In this document: piece by piece, positions 1-7,800 of the stretch | How positions within the stretch are numbered: position 1 is the stretch's first letter | Layout: the number at the start of each line of letters is the position of its first letter | Assembly (NCBI GenBank): GCA_946479985.1 | Contig: CAMLIF010000026.1 | Location: 1-37,107, forward strand | Length of the DNA stretch: 37,107 nucleotides | Direction: 5' to 3' | DNA from: an uncultured Flavobacteriales bacterium | GTDB taxonomy: Bacteria > Bacteroidota > Bacteroidia > Flavobacteriales > Crocinitomicaceae | Made by a program: the position numbers and the translations under genes | The notes under the pieces: generated by a model | Seen by the model: only the letters and a program-made list of their open reading frames with translations | The model's database searches: none | Told to the model about the DNA's origin: nothing

Positions 1-182
1 CCTTATGTGAATTTAGTCAGATAAAATTTGGATATATTAAAACCTTAGAATACACGAAGAGCGCGAAGCAATTATCAGCCCTGGCTGATAATATAGGAAT
101 GGAAGATTAGGGTGAACTAAAGCGAAAGATGCGTGGAAATATTAACCGCGAAGGACATGTGTACTTCCGATGTGAGGGTCAG

Positions 183-330
183 GTCCTCCCCCTTTATCCC
201 CCTCCAAAGGGGGAGACTCTAATCCTCCTCCGAAAAGAAGCTTTGAGTTGTGAGAATTAAGAATAACAATCTGAAAGTTAAAATGAGGATTGAGGACTTC
301 CCCCTTTGGAGGGGGACCGAGGGGGAGGAC
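183..330. repeat. Long imperfect inverted repeat (MITE/REP-like)
   Basis: The arm at 183-227 and the arm at 285-330 are near-perfect reverse complements (about 45 bp each, few mismatches and one indel) around a spacer of about 57 bp. Each arm also carries an internal imperfect palindrome built on CCCCCTCCAAAGGGGG. The C/G runs contrast with the AT-rich surroundings. I recall similar G-run/C-run intergenic repeats as common in Bacteroidota genomes; that is memory, not a search. No transposase lies next to it. It could be a non-autonomous element or a transcribed hairpin. Confidence 0.7.
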
Positions 331-356
331 TGAGGATTTTAAACCAAGAATATCCT

Positions 357-364
357 TAACTTTG
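357..364 (+). promoter_or_regulatory. Bacteroidota -7 promoter box (TAACTTTG) for the cyclophilin gene
   Basis: TAACTTTG matches the TAnnTTTG consensus of Bacteroidota primary-sigma promoters and ends 16 nt before the ATG at 381. No clear TTG is visible at the expected -33 position, so the call rests on the -7 box and its spacing. Confidence 0.5.
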
Positions 365-380
365 CGGAAAAAAATATACA

Positions 381-833
381 ATGCAGGCAATTATCACAAC
401 AGCAAAAGGTGCTATGACCGTAGATTTCTACGAGAAAGACGCGCCGAATACAGTAGCAAATTTCGTTAAGCTGGCGAAAGAAGGATATTACGACGGATTG
501 ACGTTTCACCGTGTTTTACCTGACTTCGTAATCCAGGGCGGATGTCCGAATTCTCGTGAAGGTGCGACAGGAATGCCGGGAACTGGTGGTCCGGGTTACA
601 AAATTGATTGTGAATTAAACGGGGAAAACCAATACCACGACCGAGGAGTGTTATCTATGGCTCACGCCGGAAGAAACACCGGAGGTTCTCAGTTCTTTGT
701 TTGTCACAGCAGAACAAACACTGCACACTTAGACAGAAACCATACTTGTTTCGGAAAAGTGGTTGACGGTGTTGATATCGTTGATGATATTCGTCAGGGA
801 GATAAGATTGAGTCGATTAAGATTATTGATTAA
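381..833 (+). CDS. Peptidyl-prolyl cis-trans isomerase, cyclophilin type
   Basis: A 150-residue single-domain cyclophilin, which interconverts cis and trans X-Pro bonds during protein folding. No signal peptide is seen, so it is probably cytoplasmic, as for PpiB-type enzymes. The active-site signatures are intact: FHRVLPDFVIQGG at residues 42-54 (Arg44, Phe49, Gln52), MAHAGRNTGGSQFF at 93-106, and the Leu117 and His121 region. The length is at the short end for bacterial cyclophilins but covers the whole fold. It is monocistronic: a TAnnTTTG box lies just upstream and a strong hairpin terminator begins 22 nt after the stop. It could be called ppiB, but I leave the symbol empty because paralogues are frequent in this phylum. 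Confidence 0.95.
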   Translation: MQAIITTAKGAMTVDFYEKDAPNTVANFVKLAKEGYYDGLTFHRVLPDFVIQGGCPNSREGATGMPGTGGPGYKIDCELNGENQYHDRGVLSMAHAGRNTGGSQFFVCHSRTNTAHLDRNHTCFGKVVDGVDIVDDIRQGDKIESIKIID

Positions 834-855
834 GTCAAAATAGCATTAAGAAATG

Positions 856-889
856 AAGCCGTTTCCACTTCAGGTGGAAACGGCTTTTT
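856..889 (+). terminator. Intrinsic terminator of the cyclophilin gene
   Basis: A perfect 13-bp stem (856-868 pairing with 874-886) around a 5-nt loop is followed by a T run at 885-889. It ends the transcript of the cyclophilin gene. Confidence 0.9.
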
Positions 890-894
890 GTTGC

Positions 895-946
895 ACCACG
901 TAAACTTCGATACATCCGCCGCGGCGGACACTCAGTTTGACGTGGT
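895..946. repeat. Nested palindromic intergenic element
   Basis: The core is a perfect 14-bp palindrome, TCCGCCGCGGCGGA (915-928). Outer arms at 895-905 and 935-946 pair over 11 bp with a single bulged G at 939, so the whole block can fold as a long hairpin. It sits directly behind the cyclophilin terminator. Its GC-rich core is unlike its surroundings, which suggests a dispersed repetitive element; copy number cannot be judged here. Confidence 0.55.
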
Positions 947-1410
947 TAGTACTTCGATTTTCAGACTTTAACGCAAACCCGCATTTGGAAATTGTATTAA
1001 GTGACTGACAAACAATTGTTAACGCGCGTTAAATCAGGTATTTGATCGAACAAAACAGCGTTCTGATTTTTCAAAAAGTGGTTTTGGATTAGCAGGAAAA
1101 TGATGATTTTTTCAATAAATGGTCCTGTCCGCTCAAATAAAATACCTCGCCGCCGCGTTCAGGAACCTCGCCCGCTTAATAAAATGACTCATCGTCGGAA
1201 TCAGTTAGTCCCCCGGGGAATAGATAACTTTACCGATTGGTTACTGAATCTCACTCATCCAGTGATTCGCGTTTATATACACGTCCATCCTTAAACTCCT
1301 GCTTGTTGTTATTCATGCATGATGAAGTTAGTAAAACAATTAAAAAATGTTCTTCATGATATAGGCTTAAGAATTGACACATCCTATTGCAACTCTTTTG
1401 ATACACTACC

Positions 1411-2067
1411 CTACAAAGGAATAACACCCATACCGTAAATTTTGTCATCACCAACGTATTCACCATTCGCAGAAAGTTTATAGGACATATAGATGATTAC
1501 CTCATTGGGTATCGTATTGGCAAAGAAAATATATTCTTCTCCATCTCTATTTTGAATACCAAAACCATTAAAGACCCAGTTTTCATTTTTTTGTTTGAAT
1601 CTTTCAAACATTGGTTCATACCAAGGGGAATTAGATAATTGTTTTAGAGCCTCTGAATCCAAAAATGTCTCGAACGTTTCTCTCTTACACGCTTTTAGAA
1701 TTTCAAAATTCTTTTGGAAGCGCTCTTCCAGTTTGCTGTAGTGACGCAAATCTTTCGTTTTTAAGCCGTAGAAATCTTGCCCCTGGGGAGTTTTCACTTT
1801 AAAAACGTCTCTTTTTATTTTAGCCCTTTCAAATGCCCAATATGTTGATAGGAGAAGTTTACCCAGAAAGAAATCGTCTTTTGGTGTACATTTGCATTGT
1901 ATAGTGATTTTTTTTCCTTTTGGCCCAAAATCATCCACAAAACCGAGTTCGCAATTTTCTGCTTTACTAATTTTCTCAATTTCCTCAGCAACATTGTACG
2001 TAGCTTTTGAGTCACATCCCGAGAGGAGAATCCAAATGATTCCCAGAAAAAACAAATAGTTTTTCAT
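1411..2067 (-). CDS. Hypothetical lipoprotein, orphan downstream of an RHS remnant
   Basis: About 218 residues from the chosen ATG at 2067. That start places a classical lipoprotein signal at the N-terminus (MKNYLFFLGIIWILLSGC, lipobox LSGC, acylated Cys at residue 18). An in-frame ATG at 2112 would add 15 residues ahead of the signal and is less likely. The mature part is charged and mixed alpha/beta, with several Cys (a CKC near residue 60) and no domain I recognise. It lies on the same strand and about 85 bp downstream of a broken RHS core fragment, echoing the intact locus where a lipoprotein gene follows the giant RHS gene. A role as an immunity or accessory lipoprotein is inference only. 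Confidence 0.75.
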   Translation of the reverse strand: MKNYLFFLGIIWILLSGCDSKATYNVAEEIEKISKAENCELGFVDDFGPKGKKITIQCKCTPKDDFFLGKLLLSTYWAFERAKIKRDVFKVKTPQGQDFYGLKTKDLRHYSKLEERFQKNFEILKACKRETFETFLDSEALKQLSNSPWYEPMFERFKQKNENWVFNGFGIQNRDGEEYIFFANTIPNEVIIYMSYKLSANGEYVGDDKIYGMGVIPL

Positions 2068-2151
2068 TTTATTTAGCCTCATAATTTTTTGAATCATAAA
2101 ATAACGAATCATTACGATAGGTCAGGATACTGATTTTGGAGCAAGCGTTGA

Positions 2152-2500
2152 TTATAAATACTGTGAAAAGGATGCTGATGCAGGTGGCGGATATGCCGGA
2201 GGAGTGAGTTCAAGAACTTTTAAAGGAAATGCTGCGTGGTTAGGATTGATATTGTCAAAGCTTCTTGAAGTAAGTAACCTATTTAACTGATCGTACAGAT
2301 ATGCATTCCCCATTGGTAAGATATTCCCTGTTGTAGGATCGGTAATGGTGGTGACCCATACGTGCAATGTTCCCGTTATACAGGTCTTTTGCTGTAGCTA
2401 GTATTTACTAAATCTGAACTTGCCTGGGCAGCTATGAAACTGCTGTTGCCTGAAACTATTGGGGTATAATCGGTGGCGTTGTAGTGCAAACTCTTTAATG
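2152..2500 (-). pseudogene. Frameshifted remnant of an RHS/YD-repeat core
   Basis: Translation of the minus strand gives stretches clearly related to the giant RHS protein at 4855-16476. SLHYNATDYTPIVSG matches SLHYFRNDYTPIVSG. After a stop at 2376-2378, another frame continues with LYNGNIARM (LFNGNIARM in the intact copy), and a further shift near 2355 leads to VTTITDPTTG and GNAYLYDQLNRL (GNAYKYDQLNRL in the intact copy). The matching part of the intact gene lies at about 6620-6860. At least two frameshifts break the reading frame. Homology fades near 2245, before the RHS core end motif, so this is an internal core fragment and not a complete C-terminal module. The two-gene insertion element lies just upstream of it. 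Confidence 0.85.
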
Positions 2501-2555
2501 TTTTGGTTTTGGGCGCTCCCCTGAGCAAAATTTGTTCTTCGATGAACATTAGAAA

Positions 2556-2616
2556 TACAGTGGCGGGCTTTCCGCTATATCTTCGCCTTTCAGGCGAAGG
2601 ATGCCGCTACTATCCT
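2556..2616. repeat. Hairpin-bearing intergenic repeat-like block
   Basis: A perfect 8-bp stem (2581-2588 with 2592-2599, loop TTC) is flanked by GCGG/CCGC-rich segments. It lies between the RHS remnant and the first gene of the insertion element. The sequence style resembles dispersed intergenic elements I recall from this phylum. It does not look like a terminator, since no T run follows on either strand. Confidence 0.35.
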
Positions 2617-2692
2617 TAGCGCAAAGATTGTGGTTCTCAAAACCATTTCTTTTTCATCCATAAACACTATTATTGTGAGGAAAATTAGTGAA

Positions 2693-3058
2693 ATGACTTT
2701 AACTCCTTACGACAAAGAATACCAGGATTGTAAAGAACAATTTCTTGAGACTTTCAATCGATACGTGGAAGAATTTTATGAGATTCAACTCAAGAAGTTC
2801 ACCCGAAAAACAGCTCAAAATTATTCAAGAATTGCCGGAGCATGGATTGAATATATTTATGGCTATACGGATTGTCTGACTTTTAAAGACATCTCAGTTG
2901 CCCAAACCAACAGTTACTTCTTTACAAGAACCAGGCATGAAGGACTCGGTGATTTCGACAGCAAGGAAGTGAAAAGCAAATTGAGGGTCTTTGTTGAATT
3001 TCTAAGAGAAAAAGGATATGAAAATCCAAATGTAGATAAGGCTCTTTCGAAAAAATAA
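2693..3058 (+). CDS. Integrase core-binding (SAM-like) domain protein of the insertion element
   Basis: 121 residues from the ATG at 2693; a GTG at 2630 would add a poorly conserved-looking tail. The pattern is that of the N-terminal SAM-like/core-binding domain of tyrosine recombinases: a helix with FLETFNRYVEEFYE, then TRKTAQNYSRIAGAWIEYIY, an I...Q.NSYF segment and a final helix with SKLRVFVEFLREKG. No catalytic recombinase domain (R..H..Y) follows. The stop is 7 nt before the start of the DDE transposase gene, so the two are co-transcribed. It may act as a DNA-binding accessory protein for transposition. Family membership is judged by eye. Confidence 0.65.
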   Translation: MTLTPYDKEYQDCKEQFLETFNRYVEEFYEIQLKKFTRKTAQNYSRIAGAWIEYIYGYTDCLTFKDISVAQTNSYFFTRTRHEGLGDFDSKEVKSKLRVFVEFLREKGYENPNVDKALSKK

Positions 3059-3065
3059 AACAATA

Positions 3066-4355
3066 ATGAACACCTATCAAACCTACTCCACCGCAGTCAA
3101 AACCTATTACTCGCTCGGGCTACAAAACCAATTTGTTTCTCAGGAAATACGCTCCGGAATACCAAACTCCACAACGAGCACCTGGAAGAAATCCAGATTT
3201 GACAACCTGATTGGAGCAGATCTGGAAAAGGACATTCAACAAAACCTTGCGGAGATCAAGCTTCTTTATAATTCTAAAGCCGGGTTTACCAGAAAATTCG
3301 CTACTGCTCAAATTCGTTTCATTCTGCTGCTAACTACCCTTTTCGATAAGAAGGTTTTTCAAAAAACCATTCGAAAACATAAAACATCGATCATCAATTT
3401 CCTTGATCGATTTGGTGAACAGATTTCTTATGAACGTATAAGCAGAATATTAAATGTTTCATCCAAAACACTTTACCACTGGCGCACGCAGGTAAAATAC
3501 AAATGTGAAGCTTCGGCGTTGTTACTGTGTGTCAAACGGCATCCGAATCAGGCAACAATTCCGGAAGTACAAATCATCAAAGACTGGCTTTCAAAAACGG
3601 AATATGCACATTGGGGAATCCACTCCATTTGGGCAAAAGCCTTTAAAGAAGGTTTTACAAACCTATCTAAACAAGCTTGGTATCACTACAATAAGCTCCT
3701 GGAGATCCGAACACATACTTCGAAAGGACGTAAAAAGAAACCTAAACCCCTGAGAGCAGAGCGAGTAGACCAAATCTGGCATGCGGACATTACGGTTTTC
3801 AAAACCCTCGATGGCGTAAAACATTATATCTATACCGTCATGGATAATTACTCCCGGTTCATGCATTCATGGAGAATTGAGACCGTGGTATCTGCCAAAA
3901 TCAGATTGGAAACTATTCAGGAAGCTTTAGCAAATGCTTTTCAGGGTCAATCATTCTCAAACCTACAACTAGTAACTGATGGTGGTCCTGAAAATGATAA
4001 TCAAACATTAAAAACTTTCATGACTCAAAACCAAACAAACATCCATCACACCATCGCTCTTCGAGATATTGTACAATCTAACTCTATGATGGAGGCATTT
4101 TACAGAACTACCAAGTATCAGTGGCTATATCTGAAGCAAATACATAATGGTACTCAACTCCATACTGAATTTGAAAACTGGATTAACGAATATCATTACG
4201 AAAAACCACATTATGCCCTTGGAATTTATACTCCTTTTGAAATTGTAAATGGAAATGATAAAAACGAATCACAGGCCGATCGTATGAAACTTGCTGCCCA
4301 AAACAGAAGAGAAATCAATAAAAAGGCCGGTTGTAAAGTGAAATGCAACGAATAG
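3066..4355 (+). CDS. DDE transposase (integrase core domain, rve-type)
   Basis: 429 residues. The N-terminal part has helix-turn-helix-like segments (around 60-145, including ISYERISRILNVSSKTLYHW at 120-139). An HTH_21-like stretch follows with YAHWGIHSIW at 180-189. A retroviral-integrase-type catalytic core begins at about 230. Candidate catalytic residues are Asp241 in WHADIT, Asp305 in TDGGPEN and Glu343 in NSMMEAF; the D to E spacing of 37 residues fits the D,D35E pattern of IS3/IS481-like enzymes. The frame is intact, so the enzyme may be functional. It forms a two-gene unit with the core-binding-like ORF just upstream. I did not find terminal inverted repeats or a target duplication, so the IS family is unassigned. 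Confidence 0.9.
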   Translation: MNTYQTYSTAVKTYYSLGLQNQFVSQEIRSGIPNSTTSTWKKSRFDNLIGADLEKDIQQNLAEIKLLYNSKAGFTRKFATAQIRFILLLTTLFDKKVFQKTIRKHKTSIINFLDRFGEQISYERISRILNVSSKTLYHWRTQVKYKCEASALLLCVKRHPNQATIPEVQIIKDWLSKTEYAHWGIHSIWAKAFKEGFTNLSKQAWYHYNKLLEIRTHTSKGRKKKPKPLRAERVDQIWHADITVFKTLDGVKHYIYTVMDNYSRFMHSWRIETVVSAKIRLETIQEALANAFQGQSFSNLQLVTDGGPENDNQTLKTFMTQNQTNIHHTIALRDIVQSNSMMEAFYRTTKYQWLYLKQIHNGTQLHTEFENWINEYHYEKPHYALGIYTPFEIVNGNDKNESQADRMKLAAQNRREINKKAGCKVKCNE

Positions 4356-4420
4356 AAGTCGTAAAACAACAAGTAACAATCAATTGAACCGGATTTTTCA
4401 ATTATGTAACATCAAAAGAT

Positions 4421-4452
4421 AAAAGTAAAAGAGCCATGTTTCCATGACTCTT
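4421..4452 (-). terminator. Possible second minus-strand terminator
   Basis: Read on the minus strand, a 10-bp stem (4443-4452 with 4429-4438, one U-G wobble) closes a GAAA loop and is followed by a T-rich tract (CTTTTACTTTTA). It would back up the terminator at 4554-4584 and stop read-through into the insertion element. On the plus strand the same stem has a C/A mismatch and no T run. Confidence 0.5.
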
Positions 4453-4473
4453 CTCTAACTCAGTATTTTCGTT

Positions 4474-4504
4474 CCGATAGCTATCGGGATTACGAAATTT
4501 CGTA
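4474..4504. repeat. Two adjacent perfect 14-bp palindromes
   Basis: CCGATAGCTATCGG (4474-4487) and TACGAAATTTCGTA (4491-4504) are each perfect palindromes, separated by three bases. I recall the first as a frequently repeated intergenic palindrome in Bacteroidota. Whether they are protein-binding sites, remnants of an element or transcript hairpins cannot be decided from one copy. Confidence 0.7.
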
Positions 4505-4553
4505 GTGCTTTTCTAAGAAAGTTTTAGACGTAGCTGCGCATAGTAGACTTACT

Positions 4554-4584
4554 AAAAACGCCCTAGCTGTTAAGCCAGGGCGTT
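4554..4584 (-). terminator. Intrinsic terminator of the giant RHS operon
   Basis: On the minus strand, arms AACGCCCT (4577-4584) and AGGGCGTT (4557-4564) form an 8-bp stem, partly extendable with wobble pairs, followed directly by a T run (complement of the A run 4554-4558). It lies about 50 nt after the stop of the last gene of the operon. Confidence 0.85.
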
Positions 4585-4636
4585 GAAGTTTCTTATTTGT
4601 TTAGCGCAGGATTATCCTCATCAACACACCTGAACA

Positions 4637-4858
4637 TTACTCTATAGAATCACAATTTTTATCAGCGCTATCTGAACATTCATAGGTTCTATTCAACTTT
4701 GGTCTTTCAAAATTATTCTTCTCGCTCATTTTATTCACATCTTCAATTTTATCATTGACGTTGTTAATTCTCTTAGTGTTTTCTATAGCCTTCTCTTGCT
4801 CATTTGAACATCCAATAACTGCAAAAATCATCAGAATATTTAAAAATAATTTCATCAT
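4637..4858 (-). CDS. Small lipoprotein translationally coupled to the giant RHS gene
   Basis: 73 residues. It has a lipoprotein signal, MMKLFLNILMIFAVIGC, with lipobox VIGC and acylated Cys at residue 17. The mature part is short, charged and Asn/Lys/Glu-rich, with two further Cys near the C-terminus. Its ATG (4858-4856) overlaps the TGA of the giant RHS gene (ATGA), so translation is probably coupled; a second ATG follows immediately. It is the last gene of the operon, ahead of the terminator. Position after a variable RHS tip is where immunity genes are found in polymorphic toxin loci. At about 57 mature residues it is small for that job, so the immunity idea is only a hypothesis. Confidence 0.8.
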   Translation of the reverse strand: MMKLFLNILMIFAVIGCSNEQEKAIENTKRINNVNDKIEDVNKMSEKNNFERPKLNRTYECSDSADKNCDSIE

Positions 4859-7800
4859 TTTATTGTTTTTCTAATTTGTTTCCTAACACTTCCAGCCGTT
4901 TTATCATATACCTTTTTGTATTGTGGAAATTGTTTTAGTATAGACGCTGCATCCAATCCCATTTTATCGAAAGACACCATGATTTGGTCAATTTCAGGTT
5001 GATAATTTATAGTGATAACTGTTGAGTTATATTCTTTATTTGGCGCAATACCAAAACGATAATCGGTTCCATTGAGTGTAAATCTATACCTCGCGGTTTT
5101 ATCACTATGATTTTGTGAGTAATAATAATATTTTTCACTTGAATTTTGTAATGCCAGCGCATCATCACCATCCATTAAAGCTAAACTCAAATTCGCACTT
5201 GCAACATCATCATTAAATGCTTCTACTTGTTGATTATATTTATGAATATCCATCATTATAATTAACTCCATTGCAATATAACTGGCTTTCAAAAATTCCA
5301 ACGCTTCAGAATTCGCTTTAACATGTACCTTAACTGCCTTTGACAATGGCGAACTTCTATGAGCTGGTGAAATATCTAGCATTAATTCATTTATCTCCTG
5401 CAGATTGTCTATGTGATCTATTTGAGCAGAAATTTTATCTCTGTTTGCTTTCATCAAAAGAATATTTTCTCTATTCTTTTTAATCCTACCTTCTTCTGCA
5501 TTTAAAGATTTTAAATCAGAGACAAGTGATACTCCATTTAAAGTATCTGCTCCATTCGGATCTGCAAACCAAATTGGATTATTTGCAAAACAAGCATACG
5601 GCGATTCATGCACTTTAATAACAGGGTCTGGATTCCATCTTCTGCCTAGTCTGGAATCATATTCCCAATACTCAGCACTGTAATGATTTCCTTTTCCTGC
5701 TACTTCATCTACTTTCTCCTGACCATTAGCACCTCCGTAACGGTAATCTTTTGTTACACTAGTTTTGGTAAGTGTTCTTGCTGTAAGCGGTGCATGGAAA
5801 GCAGAATAGTCATAAGTGTTTAAGATATCCGCAAGGAAGTAATCAACCGTTGTTCCGCTGGAAACGTGTGGTATAGGCTTATCAGATATAACAGTTAAAA
5901 CGTTCCCTAAGTGGTTCGAAAGTTCATACTGGCGGTTACCAATGGTATGTGTCCATGTAGCTTGAGAATACGTATTATTCTGTGAACCAAGCATTGGAAT
6001 ACTATCGTTTAAGACTCCAAGTCTACTACTACCATAAATGTACTTCTCCTTTTGGGCAAAAGTAATCGTTGATGTTCCGGGATCAATATTTCTGCGGTAA
6101 ACGCTCATGGTATTTCCTTGGGCATCTAAGATATAATAATCGCTGTATAATAACAAATCCTCGTCTGCTGAATAGACATGTTTTGCAATACGGTGTCCCA
6201 TGGCATCGTATTCAAAACGAATTGATCTTAGGCTGATTTCACCCGAACGCTCAATACGTTTTACTTTACCGTCAACACGCCACTCGATCAGGTCTATCTG
6301 TTCCTGCACATCTTTAATCAATCGGCCTTCTTCGTCGTAAACGTAGTTGTTTGCAGTATTGATTGTTCCATTGCCTGCAAAGGTTCCCATATCATCAATG
6401 TCATCTGTAAAGGTTCCATCGCCAACATTATCGTCTACATGATACAAGCGGTTTCGTAACGTTTTTCCATTCGAAAGTTTGTGGTATTTATAGCTCAAAC
6501 TGTCTATGGTTGTACCGCTTTCGTTCTTTCTCAATTGCTTGATAATATTTCCATTGGCATCATACGCAAAGTAGTTTCCGTAAATGGCGGTTCCGCTACT
6601 TCCCCAAACATTGCTGCTTAGGTTGGTGAAACTTACTGCTTGTTTTAAACGGTTTAACTGGTCGTACTTATACGCATTCCCCAATGGAAGCGCTGCCCGC
6701 GTGTTCGGGTTGGTAATGGTTGTTACCATACGTGCTATGTTCCCGTTAAACAGGTCGTAACTGTTTGCCGTAAGGTTTGAACTGTTTTGAGCGGCTACGA
6801 AATTGCTGTTTCCACTTACTATAGGTGTGTAATCGTTTCGGAAATAATGTAAACTATAGCCCATTACATCCTGCGCTACTGCGTGGTTGCCAGAGGAAGT
6901 ATTTGCATCTCTTCCCGGATCGTGGCTTATATTCAGGTCGTTGCTGTTCACTCCTTTGATCCAGCCCTGCAAAGTGTACACGTAGTCTAACCCCTGCACT
7001 TCCTGCTCACCAATCACTGTTCGTGCAAGTGGACCATGGTCGTAATAACTGTAAGCTGCTTCCCGGTCCCAATACGGTGATACTTCGGGTTCCAGCATGA
7101 CCTGGTAAATTCCGCGGGCAGCATTGGTTAATGGTGTTGCTGTTGTGGTATATACATCGGTAATGCGGTTATCGGCATCGTAACTGTAGGCATGGTGCCA
7201 CTGGTCGGCTTTTCCGTTTTCGTAATCTACGCGGTGTACGTTCCCGGAAATAAGGTCATAGACATAGTCTAGTTTCTTGTAACGGTGGTGTGCCAAATTG
7301 GCCAGCGCACGCATTTTTTTGTTTTCCTGCAGCAGGTTTTTCACGTTACCGTGAATATCATAATTGTAATGCGTGGCGTGGTCATACGTAGAATCAATCG
7401 GGTTTCCGCTTCCGTCTACATCAAATGTTTCTTCGTATGTTACATGTACAATGCGTTTACGTTGTGTTTCCGTGTTAAAGAAACTGGCGCTGTATGTACT
7501 CAAACCGTTTGCATTGATCTGGGCATTGGTGTTGTCGTAATAGCTTTTGGTTACTTCTTTACGTGTAGTGCTTGATTGTTGGGTAATCCAGGCACTCAGT
7601 TTGGTGTCGTCAATAACACTGTGTACGTACTGACCGCCAACGCTGGTCCCGAAAATTCCGGCAAATTCAGGCACGCCCGTTCCGGTAGTGTTTTCAGTTT
7701 TTTCTCCGGCTTCATACACTCTGCCCAGGGCATCATATAAAGTATAAGAATATTTGTTCTGGTTTTTCTGGCGGCTGTTCTGGCTCACTACTATGCGGCC

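Larger units (their letters stand above)
1..380. other. Gene-free leader region with hairpin and long inverted repeat
   Basis: No convincing gene. The stretch contains a perfect 9-bp hairpin at 71-92 (arms 71-79 and 84-92, loop of 4 nt), a long imperfect inverted repeat at 183-330 (listed separately) and the promoter box of the downstream cyclophilin gene. An open frame at 3-110 ends in TAG and could be the tail of a gene cut by the window edge, but the hairpin lies inside it and the evidence is too weak to call it. Confidence 0.6.
834..1410. other. Long intergenic stretch with a palindromic element and no supported gene
   Basis: Apart from the terminator at 856-889 and a palindromic element at 895-946, I see no gene. 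A 64-codon open frame at 1100-1294 has an unnatural Arg/Pro/Asn-rich composition, no homology I recognise and no promoter box. The adjacent lipoprotein gene converges on this stretch from the right. Confidence 0.6.
4356..4636. other. Intergenic spacer with two adjacent palindromes and minus-strand terminators
   Basis: No gene. The stretch separates the convergent transposase and giant-RHS operon and contains a hairpin at 4421-4452, two 14-bp perfect palindromes at 4474-4487 and 4491-4504, and a strong minus-strand terminator at 4554-4584. Confidence 0.7.

Noticed and set aside
3..110. Open frame of 35 codons ending TAG at the left edge, a possible tail of a gene cut by the window
   Set aside because: A frame of this length is not rare by chance, and a perfect hairpin (71-92) lies inside it in a repeat-rich intergenic context. 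No motif is recognisable.
142..390. 82-codon minus-strand open frame
   Set aside because: It runs over the inverted repeat and into the cyclophilin start. The Pro/Gly-rich composition comes from the C/G runs.
1100..1294. 64-codon plus-strand open frame in the spacer before the orphan lipoprotein
   Set aside because: No recognisable family, odd composition, no promoter box.
2117..2287. Protein-like plus-strand frame (DTDFGASVDYKY, then GGGYAGGVSS)
   Set aside because: It has no start codon, and its distal half overlaps the minus-strand RHS remnant. It may be a scrap of another gene, but this cannot be supported.
2152..2367. Reading the 71-codon minus-strand frame as a complete small gene
   Set aside because: Its sequence is an internal RHS core segment; neighbouring frames carry the preceding homologous part, so it is a pseudogene fragment.
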